The position numbers and the translations under genes are program-made. DNA of 49,799 nt, from assembly GCF_011030405.1 (NCBI RefSeq), contig NZ_JAAJTJ010000030.1:1-49799 (forward strand), in the 5' to 3' direction. Source of the stretch: Parapedobacter sp. SGR-10. Lineage in GTDB: Bacteria; Bacteroidota; Bacteroidia; Sphingobacteriales; Sphingobacteriaceae. Under the pieces are notes generated by a model that saw only the letters and a program-made list of their open reading frames with translations, ran no database searches and was not told where the DNA came from. Shown in pieces: positions 1 to 8,156 of the stretch. The first letter of the stretch is position 1; each line of letters starts with the position of its first letter.

Positions 1-34
1 TAAAACTCATCAATTTGGACTAAATTTTTTAATC

Positions 35-1243
35 ATGAAAAAGAACATTTTATTGTGGGGAGCTGTCTCCACCTTTCTTTTTTCCTGCAACAAACAGGAA
101 ATCATTCAAGAGGCACGTGCCTCGAACGACATAGAAATGACTCCACAGGGAGAATATTCTACCTTAGCAACTACTATTGTAAATGTAACCCCGTCTACAA
201 ATCTGAACGCTACATTTTGGTCTAATATTCAGACGCAACTGCAATCAAATCCAGTCGATGTCGTTTTCGCCGACGGGACTTATACTTTGACGTCGACCAT
301 TAATTTAAATAATATTGGACATTCAACCAACAGGTTGCAATTGAAATGTAATACGATAGGTTCCGCTGTTATTACCGGTTCAATTGCTACATTGATGTCG
401 ATAACCAATAATAGTAAGAATATCCTGGTACATCGGTTGAAATTTACAGGGCCTGTTACAGGTTATGGATTAGTCATACAGAGAAGTCAGAATATAACTG
501 TAGCATATTGCAGATTCGAAGATATGCCAAATGTGTATTATGGAGCATTAGGAGCGCATTATGCTACAGCGGACAAAATAATCATCAGGCAAAACCATTT
601 CGAAAATATCGGCGTTGGATCTACTGCGCATATGATTTACGGCTCGTATGGTGTGACAAGACTCAAAGTCATCAACAACACGTTCAAGGACTGTGCAGGA
701 TCTTTTGTACGGTTTAGGGGGGCTAACTCTACCCATGGTGTGGTGTATGGCAATACATTTACGTCTACAGGAACATACCTAACCGGTGTAAACCCAATTT
801 TTGTCGAAGTACCGGTTTTCAATGATGTCAATCCGGGGGATGAAACATTTGGTACCAGTTTCATGATAACAAAAAATAAATTTAATTACAGTACTTCTGG
901 AAACCAAAATACCAGATATGCTTTGGTTTTTCATCATAGTGGGTATAATCCTCCCGGAAGAACACATTTGATTAGTGCTACTGACGCATCTACATTGGGG
1001 AGCGGTACAGTAGCGCAAAAAAGGGCCATAATGTCATCAAAATTAGGTTTGGATGGAACAAAAATTCTTTTCGGAGGCAATACGAATACAAATGTAGCGA
1101 CAAATGTGTCTTACAGGTGTCAGGGTGGGTATGGAGCCGTAGCTCCATGGACAGGTATTGTGAGTATTGGAACAGCAGTCACGGCATCAGGTTTGGCAAC
1201 TACCTATGAGGAAGCTTTGGCATTTTATGATGATTTATACTAA
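35..1243 (+). CDS. Parallel beta-helix lipoprotein, putative polysaccharide lyase
   Basis: The 402-residue product has a signal peptide ending in a lipobox (LFSC, Cys18), so it is probably an outer-membrane or surface lipoprotein. The rest is rich in short turns of the type N-x-x-F-x-D/N-C that mark a right-handed parallel beta-helix, the fold of many polysaccharide lyases. It is a clear paralog of the protein at 17924-19171: both share an H-x-IY segment, then an F-x-DC-x-G-x-[FY]-VRFR motif, then a HH-x-G/YG stretch before an aromatic-rich C-terminus. Conserved His, Arg and Tyr in these motifs could form an active site, but I cannot assign a PL family; PL31 is one option to test. The ATG at 35 is the only good start and is followed at once by the basic and hydrophobic parts of the signal peptide. 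Upstream sequence lies outside the window, so operon context is unknown. Confidence 0.75.
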   Translation: MKKNILLWGAVSTFLFSCNKQEIIQEARASNDIEMTPQGEYSTLATTIVNVTPSTNLNATFWSNIQTQLQSNPVDVVFADGTYTLTSTINLNNIGHSTNRLQLKCNTIGSAVITGSIATLMSITNNSKNILVHRLKFTGPVTGYGLVIQRSQNITVAYCRFEDMPNVYYGALGAHYATADKIIIRQNHFENIGVGSTAHMIYGSYGVTRLKVINNTFKDCAGSFVRFRGANSTHGVVYGNTFTSTGTYLTGVNPIFVEVPVFNDVNPGDETFGTSFMITKNKFNYSTSGNQNTRYALVFHHSGYNPPGRTHLISATDASTLGSGTVAQKRAIMSSKLGLDGTKILFGGNTNTNVATNVSYRCQGGYGAVAPWTGIVSIGTAVTASGLATTYEEALAFYDDLY

Positions 1244-1355
1244 AGATATCTCTATAAGAAAAGTTTGACAGCGATATCTAACACTAGAGACACTTGAAAA
1301 AACCGTCTTCAGATATTGGTGTCAAAGAAAATTTCAGTACACGACAAAAAAATGG

Positions 1356-1513
1356 AACCACATAGATACATAGGAAACATACAGTTTTTAAGGTGTGAAA
1401 CAGATATTATAGTTGAAAACAAGTTTTCTCACATAGCTATGCGTGGCTATTATAATGCCTTTGGCATCTATGTAAATTCCGAGCAGAAGAAAAAATTATG
1501 TTCCTATGTGGTT
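1356..1513. repeat. Imperfect inverted-repeat (MITE/REP-like) element
   Basis: The left arm AACCACATAG at 1356-1365 is the exact reverse complement of CTATGTGGTT at 1504-1513. The match continues imperfectly inward (GAAACATA on the left against TATGTTC on the right, with an 8-base CATAG-rich expansion in the left arm). A nested pair, ACATAG and CTATGT, lies between. A 66-codon open frame across it has no protein-like features. The element fills the gap between the beta-helix gene and the PL6 gene. Apart from it, 1244-1565 holds nothing I recognise. Confidence 0.5.
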
Positions 1514-1565
1514 TAGAAAAAATGTCGTTACTAAAAAAGAAAATATAAGAACGAAAAAGCATCCC

Positions 1566-2978
1566 ATGATATACAAACACATAATCCTTTTTTTGATATT
1601 AATAAACTGTGGTACAACTGTTGTTGCACAGTCTTCCCGGACAAAACTCGTTAAGGAAGCCAGAGAACTGCATGAAGCCTTTGCAGCTGCTCTGCCCGGC
1701 GATGTGATCGTCATGCAGAACGGTGTCTGGAAAGATATTGACATACTGGTCAAGGGTAATGGAACAGCAGAAAAACCGATCACGTTAAAAGCCCAAACAG
1801 CAGGGGAAGTGATTGTCTCCGGGAAATCATCGTTAAGGCTATCGGGGCGGTACTTGGTAGTGGATGGTTTGTTCTTTAAGGATGGGTATTCGCCTACAGG
1901 AACATTGATCCGGTTCGGCAATGGAAAAGAAGTTGCCGACCATAGCCGGGTGACCAACATCGCTGTTGTCAGGTTCAACAGGCCGAAGGAAGACGGATCG
2001 GAATTCTGGGTTAATTTGAGAGGGATGTATAACCGTGTGGATCATTGTTTTTTTTGTGAAAAGGTGAGCGCAGGAAAATTGATAACAGTCTCCAGAGCTA
2101 CGGATTCTGCCGATTATCACCAGATCGATCATAATTATTTTAAAGACATCCCGGTGCTTGGAAAGAACGGCGCTGAAGCGATAGGAATAGGCTGGAGCCA
2201 GACGTCCCTATCGGATTCTTACACGACAGTAGAATATAACCTGTTTGAAAACTGTAACGGAGAAGGCGAACTCATCGGCCTTAAATCAGGACGTAATATC
2301 ATCCGTCACAACACGATTTTTAGATCTCAAGGAAGTATCAGTCTGCGCCATGGAAACCACAATCTCGTAGAGAACAATTTTATATTTGGAGACAAAGTGA
2401 GGCTGACGGGAGGCATACGTGTGATGGGAGAGCAGCATATTATCCGCAACAATTATGTTGAGGGACTGAGAGGGGCAAGGCAGGCAATAGCCCTTATTGA
2501 AGGCTGGGAAAATTCGCCTTTGCATGGATATCTGCAATTGAAAGATGTCATGATAGAAGGCAATGTGCTGGTGGACAATGATCAGGGTATCACTGTAGGG
2601 GAATATTACAAGCGCTGGGAACAACAGATCATGCCGGTATCAAATTCGACCATCAAAAATAATATCATCGTAGGTGCAGATGAAAAGTCACGGCTGATCC
2701 ATGTATTGGATGAACCGATTAATATGATCTATGCAGGAAATGTGGTATATAACGGGCAATCTATTGAAAAATCAGGAATAAAGCGGGAAAACCCTAAGCT
2801 GGTATGGAAGAATGGTTTTTATCAGCTTGGTAGAAAGAGTGCCGACCAAGGAAATATCATCGGACAACCTCTAGAGCGTACCGAAGTAGGACCTTCCTGG
2901 ATCAAAGAAAGATGGCAGGAATTAGGGATTGAGGATAGACCATACGGTAGTCGTTTAAATTTTAGCAAAACTGAGTAA
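1566..2978 (+). CDS. PL6-family polysaccharide lyase (chondroitinase B/alginate lyase type), calcium-ligand type
   Basis: This is a 470-residue secreted lyase of the PL6 right-handed beta-helix family, which cleaves uronate glycosidic bonds in alginate or dermatan sulfate by beta-elimination. Residues 1-22 form a signal peptide ending VVAQ. The family catalytic pair is visible as K240 (in GLKSG) and R261 (in SLRHGN), exactly 21 residues apart as in chondroitinase B and AlyGC. The acidic pair E233 and E235 (GEGE, seven and five residues before the Lys) matches the Ca2+ ligands. I chose the ATG at 1566; a longer frame from 1506 starts inside the upstream repeat and would bury the signal peptide behind 20 charged residues. 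It is closest in motif to the lyases at 34434 and 35850. Substrate is uncertain: alginate or another glycuronan is more likely than a sulfated one, since no sulfatase is nearby. Confidence 0.9.
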   Translation: MIYKHIILFLILINCGTTVVAQSSRTKLVKEARELHEAFAAALPGDVIVMQNGVWKDIDILVKGNGTAEKPITLKAQTAGEVIVSGKSSLRLSGRYLVVDGLFFKDGYSPTGTLIRFGNGKEVADHSRVTNIAVVRFNRPKEDGSEFWVNLRGMYNRVDHCFFCEKVSAGKLITVSRATDSADYHQIDHNYFKDIPVLGKNGAEAIGIGWSQTSLSDSYTTVEYNLFENCNGEGELIGLKSGRNIIRHNTIFRSQGSISLRHGNHNLVENNFIFGDKVRLTGGIRVMGEQHIIRNNYVEGLRGARQAIALIEGWENSPLHGYLQLKDVMIEGNVLVDNDQGITVGEYYKRWEQQIMPVSNSTIKNNIIVGADEKSRLIHVLDEPINMIYAGNVVYNGQSIEKSGIKRENPKLVWKNGFYQLGRKSADQGNIIGQPLERTEVGPSWIKERWQELGIEDRPYGSRLNFSKTE

Positions 2979-2980
2979 AT

Positions 2981-3013
2981 TGTTTCTCCCGAATATCTAA
3001 GGTGGGAGAAACA
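2981..3013 (+). terminator. Hairpin after the PL6 gene, possible terminator
   Basis: TGTTTCTCCC (2981-2990) pairs perfectly with GGGAGAAACA (3004-3013) around a 13-base loop, starting 3 bases after the stop codon. No T-run follows, so intrinsic termination is uncertain. Confidence 0.5.
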
Positions 3014-3420
3014 TCTGTAAATCCTATTCGAAAAGATGGTTATTCATTTGTGTTAGTTTTATTGATCTTGTCTGTTCCTCATGGCATCAATGAGCTCGCT
3101 ATGCTCGGTTCAATGGTATGGATGATGGCTTTGCAATTCCTGTCGTCAGTATGACAAAAGAAAACTTTGAATGATATTAAGAGTTGACTTATACCTATTT
3201 ATCAAATACTGGTGGCACTGTGCTTACCCATGCGTTAGTCGAGGAGTTGATTTAGCGGGAAAAACTGAAAAAATTTTGATTTCTATCTTGAATGTTATAT
3301 CTTAGTCAAGTATTAAATGTTATAGGATAGTCGTTTGATAAGTTTTATAAACCAAATTTATGAGCAATCCTTCATTAATATTTTGTGCTCGTTTTCTTAT
3401 ATAAGAAATATTTTATAGCA
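3014..3420. other. Gene-free stretch with a possible decayed coding remnant
   Basis: This gap has no intact gene. Between about 3050 and 3250 one forward frame reads as protein-like blocks broken by stop codons (for example NGMDDGFAIPVVSMTKENFE and, after two stops, LSNTGGTVLTHALVEELI). This could be a decayed gene fragment or chance; I do not recognise a family. The remainder is AT-rich leader sequence running into the operator sites at 3427 and 3528. Confidence 0.25.
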
Positions 3421-3426
3421 CGTTTC

Positions 3427-3438
3427 GGTAACGTTAAC
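3427..3438. promoter_or_regulatory. LacI-type operator-like palindrome (distal site)
   Basis: GGTAACGTTAAC, preceded by TTTC. The two half-sites around the central CG differ at one base. It lies about 150 bp before the lipoprotein gene and 101 bp centre-to-centre from a second site. The same motif recurs before other units in this window. Confidence 0.6.
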
Positions 3439-3527
3439 AAAAAAAAATTGCGAATAAATAAAGATGAATAATGACGCTAAAAGATCGGTACAATATGGAT
3501 GTTTAATTCATAAACAACCGTCTTTTC

Positions 3528-3539
3528 GGTAACGTTTAC
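3528..3539. promoter_or_regulatory. LacI-type operator-like palindrome (proximal site)
   Basis: GGTAACGTTTAC, again preceded by TTTTC, 48 bases before the ATG at 3588. With the site at 3427 it makes a pair that could permit looping; this is inference from spacing only. Confidence 0.6.
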
Positions 3540-3587
3540 AATTGATGAATTATTCGATTATAATTTAGGAGGTTTTAAAACTATTTT

Positions 3588-5042
3588 ATGAATATAAATT
3601 TAGGTATGAAGAGAATATTATTTATTCTGTCTATAAGTATAGTATGCTTGTATACAGTATCGTGCCGCAAGGATTGGAATGAAGAAGATGCGCTTTCACA
3701 AGAATCTGAAACGATTTCTTTTGTAGATTATAAAGCACTCCCCAAGACATCTTTTCCGGCTTTGAACGGTTATTTCACACCTCTAAACGAAGCGTCGGGA
3801 TTTTTGGAAGAATGGTTGAATAATAAACGTCCTGGAGCCAAGATAGGTGAAGTGGTGTCGATTACGTACGATTATATGGATTATGATCATCCGGATTCCC
3901 TCAACAATCTGTCTAGAGAGATGACAGTTGTACAGACAGAGGATTATAAAGAGGTATGGGGAGACTTGTTTGTCGAGTCGTTTACGCCATCCAAACCGGC
4001 AGCTACAGAAATCCCTTTGATATTAAAGAGACACTATCCCGACGCACAGGAAGGTGCGTACAGAATTGTAAGGTATCATCAATCGGAGGTAGAGCCGACA
4101 GTGGAGCTCATCGATCACGTGGTATACAGCGAAGATTTCAGTACATTTAATGGATCGAGTGGTGGCGCAAAAGTCGCCCTCCCCGGCGCATTCAATGATA
4201 ACCTGACAACAAGCACCCGATCCTGGCATATATACGTTCGCAACGAAGACTGGGGAGCGGCTATGTATTCAAATTACAACAGTAATGCGGGAGGGGATGC
4301 CTGGATTGTGCTGCCTCAGCAAGATTTGACATCGGTACAAGATGCTGTTTTTTCTTTTGATTTTGGAGTAGGTTATTCGAGAAATCCGGGCGAAAAAGAC
4401 TATGTGAGGGTCATGATTACGGAAGAGTTTGATGGACAGAACCCACTGAACAGTACCTGGACAGACATTACCACAGAGCTGGGTGTTTTTGATGTGCCCA
4501 AAGAGACAGGTTATCCCGCTACTATTAGAAACTTACAGGCCAATTTGCCTCAGTATGCCGGCAAAAAAATCTACGTCGCTTTTCGGTCACAATTGCCTCT
4601 ATTAGCAGGGACTTATGCCATGAGCGAATACTATGTCGTCGACAATTTGAAATTATCCGGCAAGATAGAAGGGATGAGTATTGCTTCGTCGGAGGAAGTA
4701 TATCAAGTGTTCAAGTATCATCAAAATGAATGGCAGGTATTAAATAGTGTGTATGTGTTGCAACCGTCAGACTATCAAGGTATAGGCAAGGAGTTTATGA
4801 CACCGGAAGAAGCACACGAGCTTATCTCTCCTTTGCTGACAACTCGGATTTCAGATCCGGAAGAGGGGGAGAAGAAAACGGTTTTGTATAAACAGGATAA
4901 TACACAATTTCATGCCGAAAACTATGTGTATACAAGTGGTCAATGGAAATATGATGCGGCACCTCCTATGGAAAAAAGAACCGCCAAATTCAGATACACC
5001 TATCCCGATGAAAAATGGAAAGAAATAGATTTAGATTTATAA
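3588..5042 (+). CDS. Surface lipoprotein with choice-of-anchor-J-like domain
   Basis: The 484-residue product has a signal peptide with lipobox TVSC (Cys26). A central region, roughly residues 180-360, is beta-rich with a segment of alternating Ser, Gly and Asp, an [S/T]TW-x-DIT motif and a VDNLKLSG strand, which resembles choice-of-anchor J / DUF5017-like jelly-roll domains. The C-terminal 120 residues look like a separate small domain. Such lipoproteins often sit beside SusC and bind glycan at the cell surface, so a surface glycan-binding role is inferred. AGGAGG at 3567-3572 lies 15 bases before the ATG at 3588; the ATG at 3606 is an alternative start that gives a shorter leader. It is the first gene after two operator-like sites, and its stop is 17 bases before the next start. 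Exact ligand unknown. Confidence 0.7.
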   Translation: MNINLGMKRILFILSISIVCLYTVSCRKDWNEEDALSQESETISFVDYKALPKTSFPALNGYFTPLNEASGFLEEWLNNKRPGAKIGEVVSITYDYMDYDHPDSLNNLSREMTVVQTEDYKEVWGDLFVESFTPSKPAATEIPLILKRHYPDAQEGAYRIVRYHQSEVEPTVELIDHVVYSEDFSTFNGSSGGAKVALPGAFNDNLTTSTRSWHIYVRNEDWGAAMYSNYNSNAGGDAWIVLPQQDLTSVQDAVFSFDFGVGYSRNPGEKDYVRVMITEEFDGQNPLNSTWTDITTELGVFDVPKETGYPATIRNLQANLPQYAGKKIYVAFRSQLPLLAGTYAMSEYYVVDNLKLSGKIEGMSIASSEEVYQVFKYHQNEWQVLNSVYVLQPSDYQGIGKEFMTPEEAHELISPLLTTRISDPEEGEKKTVLYKQDNTQFHAENYVYTSGQWKYDAAPPMEKRTAKFRYTYPDEKWKEIDLDL

Positions 5043-5059
5043 ATGAAATCCCGATCACG

Positions 5060-8000
5060 ATGAATTTAATTTACAATTTAAGATTTAACCTTCAGATTCT
5101 ATTGACCGTATGCTTTATGGGTATTGCATCCGGGAAAGCAAATACCCTGCATTCAGTTAGTCAGCAGTCAGGTGTTGTGGGGAGAGTGTCCGATATCAAA
5201 AAGAACCCTATTCCAGGAGTTTTGGTAGAAGACATCAACGGAAGCCAAAAAGCTATCACGGATAGGAACGGACAATACAATATTGACCTGACCTCCTCTA
5301 CGACGACGTTGAGGTTTAGTCATGTGAGCTTTGAGACCAAAGAAATAGAAGTCTCGTCCAAAAAGGTCATCAATATCACGTTGGCATCGACGAAAACGGT
5401 ATTGAACGAAGTGGTGGACTTGCATTATTATAAAGTGCAAAAACGCAATACGACAGGATCATTGGGTTATGTAGATATGCAAGACCTTGGCGAAGCACCA
5501 GTGGGTAGGTTTGAAGAAGCTTTGGCTGGTAGGGTAGCCGGACTACGTGTCAGTAGTTCTCATGGACAACCGGGAGACCCGTTGAATCTGGTGATTCGGG
5601 GTGAAGGTTCTATTCATCAGGTGTCTCCACTATATATAGTAGACGGAATTCCGATCGAAAATCTCAATAATCTGGCTATAAATACCAACGATATACAAAA
5701 TATAACCGTGCTTAAAGATGCGTCTATGTTAGCGCTATACGGGTCACGAGGGGCAAATGGTGTTGTTGTGATTGAGACCAAGAGAGGTTACGTAGGAAAA
5801 TCCACTATACAACTGAATAGTTTTGTTGGTTTTCAAAATCCTTTGAAGAAAATCGAGATGATGTCTCCCTACGATTTTGTTCGTTATCAGATTGAATTGG
5901 ATGATTTGCAAGCGAAAAAACTCTATACGCCTGCTGAACTGGATCCCAGCGATCCCGATTATAATCCATCGGGACGTAAACTGAATGATTATCGCAATAT
6001 GAGTGGTATTTCCTGGCAAGATGAAGTTTTTCGGACATCCCCGATCCAACTGCACACGCTTTCGTTGACCGGAGGCGATGCCAATACACAATTTAGCATT
6101 TCTACTTCCTTATATGATCAAAATGGAATTTTGCTCAATTCGGGTGCGAATAGATATCAGGGCAAGGCCAATCTGGATCAAAAGTTAAGTCAGGTATTGC
6201 GAACTGGATTGGGGATCAACTATGGTGACAACGCACGCCATGGACAGACACTCAACTTTGAAGATGCTGTGAATTTATCTTCTTATTCCCTGGCAAGGAT
6301 GTGGGGAGCACGCCCCGTTTCGGGAAACTATGGTGCAGATATCCTCTTGGGAAGCCTCTATGATCCCGAATACAATTCGGCCCCCAATATAAAATACAAT
6401 CCCGTCTTGACATTGGAAAATGAAGAGAAAAAGCTTAAAAATTCCAACTTATTGGCTTATGCCTATTTGGAATACGATATATTGAAAAATCTAAAAGCCA
6501 GGGTTCAAGGCTCCGTAGCCTTGGATAAGGCAAAAGGAACGGCTTTCTATAATAAGAAAACACCCGCCGGAAATGGTGTAGGCGGAACAAATGGTAGTTT
6601 TTACTACGATAAGAGCAGGAATATCTCCTCGGATATCACTTTGACCTATCATGAAGTCTTCAACAAGGTACATGCGCTGAATGTACTAGGGGGATTTTCA
6701 TATAACAAAATAAGAAATGAGGCTTTTGGATATGAGGTTGAATCGTTGCCCAATGATGGTATCGGTATTTATGGTCTTGACGAAGGGCTACCCACCTCTA
6801 CTTTGTCCAAAGCCAGTGAATATAAGTTTAAGGGGTATTTTTTGAGAGGAGAGTATAATTACAGATCAAAATACTTTTTGACAGGTATGGTTAGAGCGGA
6901 CGAAAGCAATGGTAGTCAAAAAATAGGCTATTCGCCAGCAGTGGCTTTGGCCTGGAACATGAAGCAGGAAAACTTTTTGAAAAGCGCGCAGGTCGTGTCC
7001 CATGCAAAGCTAAGAGCGAGTTTGGGAATATTAGGGTCGCCTTTTCGAAATTCAATACAAGTGGTAAATTTTGCATATCCAAGTGATTTTTTATGGGAAG
7101 GAACCAAGCAATTGGACATAGGCTATGATCTGGGACTCTGGAAGGATAGGGTAGGCCTGAGTATAGATGTATATGAGAAAGAGACTTCTACTGACAGGAG
7201 ATATGCAGGTGTGGCGAGGATTGAAAACAAAGGGCTTGAAATTGCTTTGAACACGGTGAATGTCGATAAGAAGGGTTTCAAGTGGAGGAGTGGTTTTAAT
7301 ATCAGTTTCAATAGGAATAAGGTGCTTGAATTGCATCGGGATTTGGATGGCTATCCTATTTTCTCGACATCACCCCTTTTTAACCAATCCTTGTATGTCG
7401 TTCAGCCGGGACAGGGCTTAGGTACATTTTACGGTTATCAATTTGATGGAATCTATCAGGTAGAAGATTTTGACAGCAATGGAGGAACCTATACACTCAA
7501 ATCCGATCGGAGTGATAATGGAAATTTCAGAGGAATGATCCAACCCGGAGATATTAGGTACAAGGATATAAATGGCGATAAGCATATTGACGAAAATGAT
7601 AAGGTTGTTTTAGGAAATAGTCTTCCGAAGTATTTTGGGGGATTTAGCAATGATTTTACCTACAAGGCTTTTGATTTGAATGTCTTTGTTCAATGGTCTT
7701 ACGGCAACAGGATATTCAATGCCAATCGCTTGGCATTCGAAGGAGACATTTATCAGAAGATGGGAATGAACCAATATGCCAGCTACAACGAAAGATGGAC
7801 CCCAGAAAACAGATCGAATACGTTGTATCGGGTAGGAGGACAAGGCCCTGTAGGTATGCTGTCCAATAGAACGCTGGAGGATGGTTCTTATCTACGGCTC
7901 AAAACAGTTTCGTTGGGTTATACCTTGCCCAAAAATATGGTTAAGGCGATCCATGTCAAAAACATGAGATTATTCGCCAGCGCACAAAACTTACTGACAT

Positions 8001-8125
8001 TCACGAAGTACACAGGACTGGATCCAGAAGTTTCAGTATATCATTCGATTCTGACTCAAGGATTTGATTATTCCGCTTATCCTCAAGCCAGAACCATTGC
8101 TTTTGGATTAAATGCGACTTTCTAA
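5060..8125 (+). CDS. SusC-like TonB-dependent transporter, divergent paralog (SusC1)
   Basis: This 1021-residue outer-membrane protein has a signal peptide, a carboxypeptidase-regulatory-like domain (about 39-110), a plug domain with the SusC hallmarks LYIVDGIPIEN and [18 protein letters not shown], and a TonB-dependent barrel ending [19 protein letters not shown]. It should import oligosaccharides with TonB energy. Compared with the paralogs at 8157 and 41175 it is diverged: the usual EVVVIGYGT segment before the plug reads EVVDLHYYKV, and the barrel lacks short stretches, including about 15 residues after YEKETS. It has no SusD of its own; the next gene is another SusC, and the preceding gene is a lipoprotein. 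I chose the ATG at 5060, which begins the signal peptide, rather than a start at 5015 that overlaps the upstream gene. Confidence 0.88.
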   Translation: MNLIYNLRFNLQILLTVCFMGIASGKANTLHSVSQQSGVVGRVSDIKKNPIPGVLVEDINGSQKAITDRNGQYNIDLTSSTTTLRFSHVSFETKEIEVSSKKVINITLASTKTVLNEVVDLHYYKVQKRNTTGSLGYVDMQDLGEAPVGRFEEALAGRVAGLRVSSSHGQPGDPLNLVIRGEGSIHQVSPLYIVDGIPIENLNNLAINTNDIQNITVLKDASMLALYGSRGANGVVVIETKRGYVGKSTIQLNSFVGFQNPLKKIEMMSPYDFVRYQIELDDLQAKKLYTPAELDPSDPDYNPSGRKLNDYRNMSGISWQDEVFRTSPIQLHTLSLTGGDANTQFSISTSLYDQNGILLNSGANRYQGKANLDQKLSQVLRTGLGINYGDNARHGQTLNFEDAVNLSSYSLARMWGARPVSGNYGADILLGSLYDPEYNSAPNIKYNPVLTLENEEKKLKNSNLLAYAYLEYDILKNLKARVQGSVALDKAKGTAFYNKKTPAGNGVGGTNGSFYYDKSRNISSDITLTYHEVFNKVHALNVLGGFSYNKIRNEAFGYEVESLPNDGIGIYGLDEGLPTSTLSKASEYKFKGYFLRGEYNYRSKYFLTGMVRADESNGSQKIGYSPAVALAWNMKQENFLKSAQVVSHAKLRASLGILGSPFRNSIQVVNFAYPSDFLWEGTKQLDIGYDLGLWKDRVGLSIDVYEKETSTDRRYAGVARIENKGLEIALNTVNVDKKGFKWRSGFNISFNRNKVLELHRDLDGYPIFSTSPLFNQSLYVVQPGQGLGTFYGYQFDGIYQVEDFDSNGGTYTLKSDRSDNGNFRGMIQPGDIRYKDINGDKHIDENDKVVLGNSLPKYFGGFSNDFTYKAFDLNVFVQWSYGNRIFNANRLAFEGDIYQKMGMNQYASYNERWTPENRSNTLYRVGGQGPVGMLSNRTLEDGSYLRLKTVSLGYTLPKNMVKAIHVKNMRLFASAQNLLTFTKYTGLDPEVSVYHSILTQGFDYSAYPQARTIAFGLNATF

Positions 8126-8156
8126 ATAAGAGTTTTTAACGATACAAAATTTGAAA

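Noticed and set aside
1316..1516. Open frame of 66 codons
   Set aside because: It lies within the inverted-repeat element and has no signal, domain or protein-like pattern.
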